Positions 43,270 to 53,341 of a stretch of 64,000 nt of DNA are shown here, one piece after another (position 1 is the stretch's first letter; each line of letters begins with the position of its first letter). Source of the stretch: Daedaleopsis sinensis (lineage: Eukaryota > Basidiomycota > Agaricomycetes > Polyporales > Polyporaceae). The stretch spans positions 1,240,001 to 1,304,000 of the forward strand of contig CM066304.1 in the NCBI GenBank assembly GCA_033807695.1, given 5' to 3'. The notes beneath the pieces were generated by a model that was not told the DNA's origin, made no database searches, and saw nothing but the letters and a program-made list of their open reading frames with translations. Made by a program: the position numbers and the translations under genes.

Positions 43270-44820
43270 ATGTCTTCGGAGACGTTTTGACAGCCCTTCG
43301 TCTACTCCGATGCCGACGTGGTTTTCTCATCATCGGACGGCGTGAGGTTCAAGCTGCACAAACATGTCCTCTCGCTGTCGTCCGACTTCTTCAAGGACAT
43401 GTTCTCTCTTCCTCAGCCCCGAACGTGTCAAGGTGCGATGGACGTAGCTCAGTCCGAACAGGCTGCTTCTGTTCAGCCCCCCATTGTCGAGTGTGGTGAG
43501 CCCGGCAACGTTCTGGAAAATCTCCTCCGGCTATGCTACCGTATTCGCGATAATCAGGCTACCTTTTCGACAATCGAAGAGATCCGCGCAACCATCGAGG
43601 CTGCAATAAAGTACGAAATGCACGAAGCCATCCATGTTATGCGCCGGGAGCTCGCATCGCAGATACCGACGTCCCCACTACGCGTCTATGCGATTGCGTG
43701 TCGTCTGGAGCTCGAATCCGAGGCTTTCGCAGTCCTCACGAAAGTTTCCGCACAGAACGTTCAGGACACGTACCTCGAAGAACTGGAGGAGATTTCAGCG
43801 GGTGCATACTACCTCCTTCTAGCTTACTGCAGTCCGGACATATTGGTGAGGTGGTTCCTTTGTCGTGCTAGCACCAATAGCGTCCGTCCACTCTGCTCTA
43901 CTGTTCCTCACAGTCCCGCACTCTCGAACTCTCCGAAACTCGCCCCACATCCGTTCTCAGAGGAGGACGCCGTGATATCCCTGGTGTCGTCTGACGGGAT
44001 CGATTTCAGGCTATCTCGTCTGATCATCCAATTATCCTCCCCGATCCTCGACGCTACCTTGAACGACACCACGATACCGCACGAACCTGATGTGCCCTCT
44101 GGGCTCGCTCGGCGCACATTATACCTTCCAGAGACGAGCACCGTCCTGACAACCATCCTGACAACCTGCTATCCGGTAAACCAACCCGAGGTGTGCAACT
44201 TTGACCACGCACTTGCGGCGTTGACTGCGGCGGTGCGGTACGGCGTGCAGCCCGCCATCCGATTCCTTACGCCGCTCCTCCCTGCGCTCTGCGACGATCC
44301 GGCCAGGCTGTATATCATCGCATGCCACCTCGGTCTTCCTGCGCTCGCCAAAGCTGTTGCGAAAGACGCTGCTTGCCAGGATCTGAGCGATTGGGCTTGT
44401 CCGGAGATGTTCTCTGGCCTGGCCTCTGGCGGTGATCTATACCGGCTGCTGGACTATCAACGCCGCTCAAAGGCCGCCATCACCGCCATTGTGACCGATC
44501 GCGCCTGGATCCAAGGCCGAGCCGAGCGTAGGACGTTATCGCACCACTGTACGGGAGAGGAAGGCAGTTACCCGTGTTGGTTTAAAGGCTACATGAAGGC
44601 TTTGGCGGAGATGGAGAGCCCTTCACGCGACACACTCACGAACGTCGATCTCATTCGTCGCGTCCTCCGTGACGCTGTGCAGCCGGGATCCAACAGCTCG
44701 ACCCCGTGTTCCACCTGCACGAACTTCATGGGCTCCACAAACCTCATGAAGTTTGCTCAGCTAGTCGCGGGAAGGATAGAGGACGCTGAAGCTAAGGTGA
44801 CTCTCGTGAAGGCTCGATGA
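43270..44820 (+). pseudogene. Double-BTB gene 6 (subfamily B) with a stop codon near the start
   Basis: The ATG at 43270 reads MSSETF, then TGA at 43288-43290, and the same frame resumes QPFVYSDADVVFSSSDGVRF, which matches the start of other BTB units. From there it is open for 510 codons. It has KLHKHVLSLSSDFFKDMFSL and LLRLCYRIRD, RVYAIACRLELESEAFA, a second BTB unit (ISLVSSDGIDFRLSRLIIQL) and LYRLLDYQRRSKAAI. The subfamily B tail follows: PCWFKGYM, then CSTC and FAQLVAGRIEDAE. The TGA could be an inactivating mutation, or the real start may lie in an upstream exon joined by an intron I could not place; a CAG just before 43294 could be its acceptor. If translation began inside, half of the first BTB unit would be lost. 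Gene versus pseudogene is undecided. Confidence 0.6.
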
Positions 44821-45715
44821 CTTTACATATGGCTAACTAGTCGTTCATACATTCTCAGATACACCTGCAATAGAAATCCTGAATCCTGATGGGGTGGTTC
44901 GCCAGAACTTACCTTCAAATACTTGGCGTTGGAGCTTGAACGTGGGCACATACTATTCTCGAAGCCTCCCCCTTCCCAGGAGCCCCAGAGACGGCCGTTT
45001 ACTTTATCACTTAACCCGAGTCGGCGGGATAGTTAAGTAAAGTTTACAGCGAAACTTAGATTCACGCGGCAGCAGTTTCGGCCGAATGTAGCACTCAGCG
45101 AAGGTTGTCTTCTGTTGCTACTGTCTCTCGTAACCATCACTAGTGCCCTCGGTGCGCTCGTCGTCAGGGCAGTTCTGTACCCTTGGAATCTACTCGCAGT
45201 TGGACTGAAGATCTTGTGTTGGGAATCAAAACGACTTGGTGATACTTATTCGAATAGAGTCGCATACTATGACTCGAGTTGGTGCGAAACCTGGAGAAGA
45301 ACGTGATAGGGAGCGTGTTGGGATCTACCAACAATTGGCTGCTAGGTACGCACTCTAAGAGAAAGTATAACTGATATGCCTTTGCGTAACCACAAGCGTA
45401 CAATACTTTATTCAAGAAGTTCCTCCGTACATAGCAAGAGCGAGGGATTCTAAATAGTAGATCGGGTGTACATAAGTATACTTATAGTACTAAGATTCGC
45501 AGCCAGACATAAGTTAGCATTCAGTACATATACAGTGCAAAACATACATACACGAAGCATACACATCCGAACGTGACTGGGGAGGATGAACGAGTGCACA
45601 TCATAGATATAGTCGGAAATAAATAGTGCATAAATATCAGATGAGTCGCCTCGAGGATATCCACACAATTGCAAGAACCGGATTCATTGGCAACAGACAG
45701 TCCACGAACTATCAT
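44821..45715. other. 900 bp without a recognisable gene
   Basis: This is the space between the convergent genes BTB-6 and BTB-7. The right half is AT-rich (CATAAGTATACTTATAGTAC near 45470) and is probably 3' UTR of BTB-7. No motif seen. Confidence 0.45.
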
Positions 45716-47563
45716 TCATTCAGCGACCTTGTTGGGCCACTCGAGCACAACCTGATCAGCATGATCAGCGACCCCCCTTGCATGTGCTAGATCACGGACA
45801 CCCACCTTGTTCTCCAACGCCTCGATAGTCTCCGCAACATACCTCGTGAAGTCGTAATACACCAACAAATGCGCGCGATCCGAGCAGTACCGGCAGCCCT
45901 TGCCCTTCCCGTCCGCCCTGCTCTCCCGACACCCCGCGACCGCGCCCCGCACGAGCTCCGGGTTCGTCGCGGTCGCCGCGGTCGGCCACGGGTCCTCCGC
46001 GACCGCGCCCATGTACCGCTCGTACCAGCACGGCGTCTGCCCGTCGCTCGCCCACTTGCCCAGCCGGCACGAGCTCTCGAGCTGCGTGCGCCACTTGCGG
46101 CCGACGACGTGCCGCGCGGCGTCGCGGCAGCGCCGGTGGTACGCGAGCAGGCGCTGCACGCACGCGGCGGAGAGCGCGTACTTGTCGAACGTCGCGAACG
46201 CGCTGTCTGCAAATGGGGCGCGCAGCGTGCGGCGCGCGGCCCCGGCGGCGAGCGCGGGGAGCTCGCAGCGGCAGGCGAGGGCGTACAGGAGCTCCGGGGC
46301 GACGGTCTTGTCGTCCGTGCGCGCGGTCAGGGCGTCCTGGAGGACGCGGACGGCCTTCTGCATCTGGTACGCCTTCGCGGCGAGGAGCGCGAGGTGGAGG
46401 AGGTGGACGTCGGTGGGGAGCGACTCGTGGCCGGGGTAGCAGATCTTGAGGAGGATGCTGACGACCTGGCTGCACTCTGGGAGGGAGAGACGGCGCACGG
46501 GCACGGGCATCGAGAACCGCCGCTCTGCGAGGGCCACCGGTATCCCTGCGAGCCGAGAGGCGAGAACGGGAGAGGCGAGGTCGAGGATAGTCTTGTGCAC
46601 GCGGAATTCCGTGTTGTCTGACGACGAGAGGACAATGTCGGCGTCTCGAATATTGAAGGGGAACGGAGCTGTCTTGAAAGTGATCGATGATCTCTTCGAC
46701 CAGGGTACTCCGAGGGACGAGAGCGGTCTGGTGCGCAACAAGCCCGAGCTACTGGCACCTTGGCTCCGAGCCTTGCTGATGGTGGGAGGAGTGGGGGACG
46801 CCGCAGGGGGCGGTCCTCGATGTATGATCGGTAGACTCGAGGGGTCCCCACTGCTGTCGCAGAAGGCCAGAAGTCGCCGATACGCGCTCGCTGGAACTGC
46901 CTCAAGTTCCTCTGCGTACGTATACTGCGCCTCCTGCTTGAGGGTCTCCTTGGCCGCCTCCTGCGCGACGTCTTCGAGTCCGAGCTGGTAGGCGATAGCG
47001 TACACCCGTATGGGCTCGGTAGCCGCGAAGGTGAGCAGTCGCCGCTTGGTGATCTTCAAAGCCTCCCGCATCTGATACTTCTTTGCCACCTCCAACGTCG
47101 ATCGTACCTCTCCTAGGCTCTCCAGCGAGGGATCGTCCACGGGGTAACACAGCCTGAAGAGTGCGTCGAGGACTGCACCGGACTCCTCTAGGTGGTACTC
47201 GGGATGACCATCGAGTGTGGTCTCGGCTGTAGATGAGTCCGTGCGGCGTAGCTCGGTCAAGGTGTTCGTCGGGACTTGAGATGTCCTACATGGGTCGAAC
47301 AAGTCCTTGAAGTAGTTGGAAGCGATAGAGAGAATGATTCTGTGTAGCTTGAAAGCAACGCCATCGGACGACCATACGAGAACGTCTGCAGAGGGGTCAG
47401 AGAAAGCGTCCTCTTCCACCAAGGACATGGCGGTAGAGAGGAAGGAGCGTAGGTTTGAGGCGGTGAGGGTGCTGCAGGCACTGCCAGGTGCTAAGAATGT
47501 GTTGACGGCGCTTATCATTCGATGTAGAAGCCAATGCGGGTCCGACAGACGTCGACTCGCCAT
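45716..47563 (-). CDS. Double-BTB protein 7 (subfamily B)
   Basis: This is a 615-codon frame from ATG 47563. BTB unit 1 starts near residue 55 (SADVLVWSSDGVAFKLHRII, then LFRLCYPVDDPS), followed by RVYAIAYQLGLEDVAQEAAK. A Ser/Pro-rich linker of about 60 residues leads to BTB unit 2 near residue 310 (DADIVLSSSDNTEFRVHKTI, LLKICYPG). It ends with VQRLLAYHRRCRDAA. The tail has PCWYERYM, GCRYC and FTRYVAETIEALENKVG, as in genes 2 and 3. The second half is very GC-rich, so its complement also stays open. The frame starts about 50 residues before the first BTB unit, so a later Met (residue 45, MSLVEEDAF) may be the true start; it has the more typical distance to the domain. Confidence 0.87.
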   Translation of the reverse strand: MASRRLSDPHWLLHRMISAVNTFLAPGSACSTLTASNLRSFLSTAMSLVEEDAFSDPSADVLVWSSDGVAFKLHRIILSIASNYFKDLFDPCRTSQVPTNTLTELRRTDSSTAETTLDGHPEYHLEESGAVLDALFRLCYPVDDPSLESLGEVRSTLEVAKKYQMREALKITKRRLLTFAATEPIRVYAIAYQLGLEDVAQEAAKETLKQEAQYTYAEELEAVPASAYRRLLAFCDSSGDPSSLPIIHRGPPPAASPTPPTISKARSQGASSSGLLRTRPLSSLGVPWSKRSSITFKTAPFPFNIRDADIVLSSSDNTEFRVHKTILDLASPVLASRLAGIPVALAERRFSMPVPVRRLSLPECSQVVSILLKICYPGHESLPTDVHLLHLALLAAKAYQMQKAVRVLQDALTARTDDKTVAPELLYALACRCELPALAAGAARRTLRAPFADSAFATFDKYALSAACVQRLLAYHRRCRDAARHVVGRKWRTQLESSCRLGKWASDGQTPCWYERYMGAVAEDPWPTAATATNPELVRGAVAGCRESRADGKGKGCRYCSDRAHLLVYYDFTRYVAETIEALENKVGVRDLAHARGVADHADQVVLEWPNKVAE

Positions 47564-47706
47564 ACAGTTTAGGTAAGTACAGCTTGACGAGAGCAGCAGT
47601 CAAATGCTTCAAATCGTAGGGGAAAGGGAAAGGGAGGGCTGTGACTAACTCCACAACCGTTGACGAAAATGTCACAGCTCAAATTCAACCTACGAGAGCA
47701 CTGGGG

Positions 47707-49518
47707 TCAGATATGTGCGGCAGTGAGGCTAACGTCATGGTAGCCACTCACGTCTTTCACCTTGAGTGGAATATCTCGGAGCGCCTTCCCAACGCGACAG
47801 ATATTGGTCGCAAAAGATTGGCAGGAGCTGCACCACTGCCTTGCCGCAGACGCTGCCTCGACCAACTCTTCCGTGGTGGCGACCACGCGGCCAGGTGTCC
47901 GCTCGAGCGTGTCGGACACCTGCTCCAGATGCTTCTCGAGCCATGCAGTGGCCGAAGGTGCATGGTGACCTCCATAGTAAGGCGGCTCAATCACTCGGAT
48001 AGGCCTGTGCGAGTCCGAGAAGTCCGGACTCAACGAACGCCGATAATCATGGTGGTAGTCATAGTGGCGGTTCTCATGCAAGTAGCGGCCGGCGACGTCG
48101 CTCAGCATGCTCTTTGCAATCTCCCGGCACGACCGGTAGTGCATCAGCAGGCGGTGATACGGGAGCGGGGGCGCGAGTTCCATATCTCGGATGTAGACAC
48201 CCTCGAACTCACTCTCGAGCACGAACTTGGCAGCCTCCTTCGCGCAGGCGGTCAGGCCTGCACGAGTCGCGTACAGAAAGGCGAGGATAGGGGACTGGCT
48301 GGCAATGACGCTCCAGCGGTCGAGGATGGCACGGTGGACGCCGTCCATGCCCAGCCGCCCGGAAGCCTGCAGCAGCTCGACGACATGCGCAGGGTCAGAG
48401 GGTATGTCCAAGCCGCCAGGATAAGACAGTTTGAGCAGTGATGCGAGGACCGTCGCCGGTACGCCGACTGACAGCTTTGGAAGCGTGACTGTGCTTGAAG
48501 ATGCCTCATTCGAGTCATTGCATACAGCACGGAGAGGGTCATCCAATTGTGCTTTCAACAGCGTCGACGCGGCGGATACGACGCCACGATGAATGGGAAA
48601 ATCGACCTCCTCGGATGAGATCAATACAACATCCGGGTCGGGAACGTCGGGCGCGAAACGAGTCGGCAGGGATGGCTCGTCGGGGGCTGGCCCGTCAGGG
48701 AGAGGGGGAGTGAGGAGCTTGAACGAGAAATCGACTTTGCCGCGGAGCCGGTGGAACTCGTGCAGACGGAAGACGTGGCCGGCGGAGATCCCATCGGTGT
48801 CCTCGAGGCCGACGATGTCCAGCGTCGCAGACGGGAGAGTCAGCTCTGCGGCGCGACGTGCAACAGCTTCGAGGCCGGTGCGACACGCAATGGCCCACAC
48901 CTTGAGCGGAGAGTGCACGGCGTAAGCGAGGAGCTCGTCGCTGAGCATCGCGATGGGCAGTTCCATCTCGTACTTGAGGGCTGCTCTCAGCACGGGCTCG
49001 ATCTGCTGGAAAGGGCGGGACTTGGGCTTGAGGATAGGGTAGCAGATGCGCATGAGTGCGTTGAGCACCTTTGCGCTCTCCGAGACGTCGATGACAGGGA
49101 TCTCATGAGCGGGCTCACCACCATTGCCGCTGTGCGGTTGAGGAAGCGACAAGAGAGTCTCGAACACCGGTGAGGCTTCGAGGAGGATCTGGCGTTGAAG
49201 GCGAAAGTCGAAGCGATCTGCGGTACGCAAGATGATGTTCGCGTTGGGCCTATTGAAGGGAAACGGGACCTCGAGCAGCTCCTCTTCTTCAACAGGAGGA
49301 GTGCTGTCGATCTCGTTGGAGGGCAATGAACTGACGAACGACAGAGGCTGACCTCGAACAGGCTCAGGAGATGCCCTCGAGCTCGGTGGAATTCGGCTCT
49401 CAACTTGAAAACGTATCATGACGGACTCCGGTGACGGAGATCTAGAGCTTTGAGGAGGACTGTAGGAACGATCATGCGAGTCCGACCACACTGTCCATGG
49501 TCCAGGTAATGATGGCAT
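47707..49518 (-). CDS. Double-BTB protein 8 (subfamily A, WCxxC tail)
   Basis: This is a 603-codon frame from ATG 49518. About 90 Ser/Pro-rich residues precede BTB unit 1 (NANIILRTADRFDFRLQRQI, LMRICYPILKPK), followed by LKVWAIACRTGLEAVARRAA. BTB unit 2 begins near residue 290 (PDVVLISSEEVDFPIHRGVV, LLKLSYPGG) and closes with YHRLLMHYRSCREIA. A Tyr/His/Arg-rich stretch (ENRHYDYHHDYRRS) is unique to this copy. The tail has QWCSSCQSFATNICRVGKAL, the subfamily A motif, and ends in a GTGAAAG/GTGAGT-like context, so a short last exon is possible. It lies head-to-tail with gene 7, about 145 bp upstream of that gene's start codon. Confidence 0.87.
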   Translation of the reverse strand: MPSLPGPWTVWSDSHDRSYSPPQSSRSPSPESVMIRFQVESRIPPSSRASPEPVRGQPLSFVSSLPSNEIDSTPPVEEEELLEVPFPFNRPNANIILRTADRFDFRLQRQILLEASPVFETLLSLPQPHSGNGGEPAHEIPVIDVSESAKVLNALMRICYPILKPKSRPFQQIEPVLRAALKYEMELPIAMLSDELLAYAVHSPLKVWAIACRTGLEAVARRAAELTLPSATLDIVGLEDTDGISAGHVFRLHEFHRLRGKVDFSFKLLTPPLPDGPAPDEPSLPTRFAPDVPDPDVVLISSEEVDFPIHRGVVSAASTLLKAQLDDPLRAVCNDSNEASSSTVTLPKLSVGVPATVLASLLKLSYPGGLDIPSDPAHVVELLQASGRLGMDGVHRAILDRWSVIASQSPILAFLYATRAGLTACAKEAAKFVLESEFEGVYIRDMELAPPLPYHRLLMHYRSCREIAKSMLSDVAGRYLHENRHYDYHHDYRRSLSPDFSDSHRPIRVIEPPYYGGHHAPSATAWLEKHLEQVSDTLERTPGRVVATTEELVEAASAARQWCSSCQSFATNICRVGKALRDIPLKVKDVSGYHDVSLTAAHI

Positions 49519-50023
49519 AGTCGCAAATCGATCACGGTGGACACTGAAGCTTTAAGCAATGATGGGTTAGTAGCTTAAACGACACCCCAAAGCACAATAT
49601 GATTACGCAGCAGATGCAGCGGAGAGCGTTGCGCTTGGAAGCTGATTGCTTTTTCGAACCCCAAGACCTGTCGATCTCGAAGCCTTCTCTGCCGCTCCGG
49701 AGGCTGGGCAGTGGTGGGGTGAAGCAGGAGGAAGTTCAACCGTGGGTTTCGCGAGTCGGGAGAGGGAAACAGGTCACGTGTACCGAAAGTACATCAACGA
49801 TCAGATGAACTCTCGGCGCGAGGCGACCTTTCGGACAAGTTCAAATTGGCATAACTCGAAGTACTTATTGCTCATCTAGTACTACTCGACCCTCTAACGA
49901 ATATCATCGTATCAGTGCAACGAACTATCATTACCGTCAGCAAAGAAACCCTACTACCGGTGTAGGTACTAGTCGCGTACTACTGCAGATCGTTGAGTCG
50001 CTATACTTCGAGAGAAACCTACA
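49519..50023. other. Intergenic region between BTB-8 and BTB-9
   Basis: About 500 bp with no motif. It is the promoter side of BTB-8 and the 3' side of BTB-9. Confidence 0.45.
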
Positions 50024-50097
50024 AGACATAGATGAAATTAGCTTTGCACAGTATCGAAGTAGACATAGATGAAATTAGCTTTGCACAGTATCGAAGT
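50024..50097 (+). repeat. Perfect tandem duplication, 2 x 37 bp, at the 3' end of BTB-9
   Basis: The unit starting AGACATAGATGAAATTAGCT occupies 50024-50060 and again 50061-50097 with no difference. It overlaps the last codons and the stop of BTB-9. Because 37 is not a multiple of three, the duplication alters the reading of the C-terminus. Confidence 0.92.
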
Positions 50098-51843
50098 TGG
50101 CGCCACGCGTGTCGATCGGCGAAAGGGGGCACTCACATTGTCTATTGCCGCGTCAAGCCGGTCGTGCCCTTCGTGTACCATCATCAACGCTTCCCCAATT
50201 ACCTGGCATCTATCGCACCACACCCGCTCCCGCGGGCCCGCCCTAGTGGCTGCCACAAAGAGTGTTGCGACTTGGGTCCGAGAAATGGACCGTGTTGTCC
50301 GAGTTGGTCGTTTCTCCACTTCGGAGAAAATGTCTACGGCACGCCTGAGCACCCAAGCCAACTCCAACGGTAGAGGCTCGCTCTTTTGTTGAGGTACACG
50401 CTCAGGCTTGTTGGCTTGCCAATGAATCCCCGCTTGCTTCGCTGCCAGTGCATCACGCTCTAGTGCCGCCGTTAGAACCCGAGCTCGAGCTCGAGCAATC
50501 CACCCGCGATTCAGATGGGGCACTGTACTGTCTCTTAGTAGGCTCCCAGGCTCTGCAGCGCAATGTGCGCCCCCGATGATGGAGGTGACGTGGCTCGGGG
50601 ATGTATCAGATTGACGAGTGGGTTCGAGGCGTTCCAGCGAGGATAGAATCTCGCGGGAGTGCTCCGCTGCAACACGACGGCACATATCTCTGTATGTCAA
50701 GAGTCGATGGTAGGAGATTGCGGGCATATCCTCCATCTCCGGAACGTAGCCCGCCGCCACGACAGGATCCGTCTCCAACACATACTGCGCCGCTACCTCG
50801 GCACTGTGGGAGTTTCCTACACGGATGGCGGCACAGTATGCCCGCAAAGGGTTGCTTCGCGCCGTCCTCTGCCAAGTACCACGTACGGCATCGACTCCGC
50901 GAGTGATGCCGTACTTTTCGAGGGCGACAAGGAGTGACATCTGCTCGAAGGGATCGGATGGGACGGTGGGTGACTGTGAGTCTGGCCGAATAGGGTAGCA
51001 GAACTCGAGGAGGGGGTGTAGGACACGGCTGTGTTCCTCGAAGCGGATCGGCGACCCATCATCGCTGGAGGGGATGCTCTGGTTGAGTACCGGGGAAGAG
51101 AGGAGCAGCACTGTTCGGTGCACGTGAAAGTCCACATCGTCGGAAGAGCGACATACAATGTCAGTGGCAGTAGTCGGTACCTCTACCACGATTTGGAGAC
51201 TCGAAAAGGGACTACGAGGAGATTCTGCGGTGGTGGTTGTGCTTGAAGAGGAGGGCGGAACAAGGAGCTGGAAATACTCCGGGGTATTGAGATATCCGCG
51301 GAGGCGATAGTAGTCTCCAGCCTGGACTCCTTCCAAAAGCTGGGGGGTACAGTTCTCGAGATCAGAGGGACGCAATTGATCTGCAGCAACTCTTGCGACG
51401 TCTTCCAGATTGAGGCGACAGGCGACGGCCCACGCTTGCAAAGGGAGGCGATTTGCCAGCACCTCCAGGCGGTCCTTCAGCACCACGATCGGGAGCTCCA
51501 TCTCGAACTTCATCGCCGCACGAAGGGACGACTCCACCTCCTCTAACGTCTTCACCGTCCGTTGGACGATCGGGTAGCAGATGCGTAGGAGAATCTCGAG
51601 CGCCATACTGTCTTCGCTGACTTGGACAACGGGCCTGGCATTCGGTTGCTCCTGGTCTCGCAAAGGCGGGGGCTGGGGGAGCTCGAACATCGTTGCGAAG
51701 AACGGGGATGCAGCGATAAGAATTTGGCTGAAAACGTTGAAATCGACGTTGTCGGAGGACCTGAGGATGATGTCCGTGGTGGGGCTATCGAATGGAGAAG
51801 GGGCGGTACGAGGACTTGCCAGGGTCGCCTCTGAATCGGACAT
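50038..51843 (-). CDS. Double-BTB protein 9 (subfamily A, WCxxC tail)
   Basis: This is a protein of about 601 residues from ATG 51843 (MSDSEATLASPRTAPSPFD), with the same leader style as genes 4 and 5. BTB unit 1 is at about residues 22-100 (TDIILRSSDNVDFNVFSQIL, MFELPQP, LLRICYPIVQ), followed by LQAWAVACRLNLEDVARVAA. BTB unit 2 starts near residue 230 (TDIVCRSSDDVDFHVHRTVL, LLEFCYPIRP) and ends with SYHRLLTYRDMCRRVAAEHS. The tail has VWCDRCQVIGEALMMVHEGH. The final 15 codons are encoded in a recent 37-bp tandem duplication, so the last residues are probably not ancestral. It is the closest relative of pseudogene 5 by leader and helix sequence. Confidence 0.87.
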   Translation of the reverse strand: MSDSEATLASPRTAPSPFDSPTTDIILRSSDNVDFNVFSQILIAASPFFATMFELPQPPPLRDQEQPNARPVVQVSEDSMALEILLRICYPIVQRTVKTLEEVESSLRAAMKFEMELPIVVLKDRLEVLANRLPLQAWAVACRLNLEDVARVAADQLRPSDLENCTPQLLEGVQAGDYYRLRGYLNTPEYFQLLVPPSSSSTTTTAESPRSPFSSLQIVVEVPTTATDIVCRSSDDVDFHVHRTVLLLSSPVLNQSIPSSDDGSPIRFEEHSRVLHPLLEFCYPIRPDSQSPTVPSDPFEQMSLLVALEKYGITRGVDAVRGTWQRTARSNPLRAYCAAIRVGNSHSAEVAAQYVLETDPVVAAGYVPEMEDMPAISYHRLLTYRDMCRRVAAEHSREILSSLERLEPTRQSDTSPSHVTSIIGGAHCAAEPGSLLRDSTVPHLNRGWIARARARVLTAALERDALAAKQAGIHWQANKPERVPQQKSEPLPLELAWVLRRAVDIFSEVEKRPTRTTRSISRTQVATLFVAATRAGPRERVWCDRCQVIGEALMMVHEGHDRLDAAIDNVSAPFRRSTRVAPTSILCKANFIYVYFDTVQS

Positions 51844-53341
51844 TGTGCTAGTGGTAGAGTGCCCGCTTGGGAAGAGTGTGAGCAATGTATAAGAAGGGTG
51901 CCTCGCGCTTGACACGCAAACCTCTGGCACATACCTCGTGCCGGAAGAAGGCTCATAGAGTTCGTGGTTCTAGCGCCCCATGAAGCTATTACTTTGGAGG
52001 GCAGCAATGGGGAAAGATTCCACCATGTGAAGTTTCAACAAATGCCTCGACTGTCCCATTTCAAGGTCAACCTGCGTATCCAGGGTGAAACACTGCAGCA
52101 GACAACATCTGATTCACTTACCTTTAGCTTCAACCAACCTTCAACGGTATCTCCTGAGGCGCGGCCTTACCGACACGACTCACTGGCAGGTTCGACGCGA
52201 AGGTTTGGCAGGAGGACCAATGCCTCCCCTCGGACACAGCCACGCACTCGCGAGATAGAGGGAGAGAGAGAGAGAGAGCTATGTAAGATTCGTTGGCAGT
52301 AGAGTATATACACCAAAAGTACATCTATGGAACACGACCAGGCCCGTGCGCGTGCGGGCCAATATGGTAAGTACGGGATCGAGGGTAGCGGACGACAACG
52401 AAGACGACGAAGACGAAGACGAAGACGACGAAGACGAAGACGGCAGGGTGCGGTGCGGGGTCGGGGTGAGTAAGGGATACACGTGAGTACGCGGGTGCGG
52501 GTGGGCCGAGTCGCTACAAACACTACGTGTGGTATACGGTACTGGTGCGCGGTCGTGAGGCGTGAGGCGTGAGGTGCGAGACGTGAGGAGCGGGAGCGGG
52601 AGCGGGGGCGGGGGCGGGAGACGGACACGAGCAGAGACGAGCGACGGGGGAGGAGGAGGGAGGAGGAGCTGGATGCGACGACACGGAGACCACTGATCGA
52701 ACCTACGCCCAAACAAGAACGACGACGACGACGACGACGACAATGAACCAACGACCGAACGACCGAACGACCAGAGAGCAGAGGAGGAGGAGGGCAGGGA
52801 TGGGTAATGGGGGGAGCGGACAATAGTGGATGTTGGGACGGGTGATGCTGACGTTACAAGCGGCACGGACGCAGAACACAATGACCCGATGCCGCCGCCG
52901 CCGCAACGGCAACGAGAAGGGGAGCGAGAAGGGGAACGGAGACGGAGACGGAGAGGGATGCAGCGGTGTATATGTATACGGACAGTGTGGCAGATGGACA
53001 GCGCGCCGCCCGGGGCGCGATTATGTGCAGAACACGGGACTAGGGATACGAACAAGGTGCGCGCGCACCGGGGCGTGACATACGACGATAAACAGTCAGG
53101 CCATACGCATAGTTGAATAATTGACGGTGACGATTCGTGAGGTAGTTGTGTGTGGTCTGGGCTTGGGCTTGGGCTTGAATTTGAGTTTCGGACGGGGCTT
53201 GGGGGAACGGTGGGCATGATTGCAGGCATGAGAGTGAGGTTGGGGTGGAGGTTGGGGTGGGTCGAGGGGAGGTTACGGAGCAAGGGTAGGATACGGACTG
53301 GGGCGTGAAGGATACGGGCGAGCAGCAACAGCGACACAAGC
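51844..53341. other. Intergenic region, simple repeats and 3' UTR of the REG1-like gene
   Basis: The first part holds the BTB-9 promoter. A GA run lies at about 52258-52278 and a GACGAA-type trinucleotide repeat at about 52391-52442. A 352-codon minus-strand frame at 52279-53337 is Ser/Pro/Arg-rich, low in complexity and directly follows the stop of the REG1-like gene, so it is best read as its 3' UTR. Confidence 0.55.
52391..52442 (+). repeat. GACGAA-type simple repeat
   Basis: Runs of GAC/GAA triplets from GACGACAACG to GAAGACGG form a simple sequence repeat; no coding role is apparent. Confidence 0.8.

Noticed and set aside
43138..43290. Upstream ATG at 43138 as the start of BTB-6
   Set aside because: It stays in frame with BTB-6 but runs into the same TGA at 43288, and no splice pair with matching phase was found to bypass it.
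45869..46621. 250-codon plus-strand open frame
   Set aside because: Complement of the GC-rich second half of BTB-7; Arg/Gly/Ala-rich with no motif.
52279..53337. 352-codon minus-strand open frame
   Set aside because: Low-complexity Ser/Pro/Arg translation directly after the REG1-like stop; best explained as 3' UTR with simple repeats.
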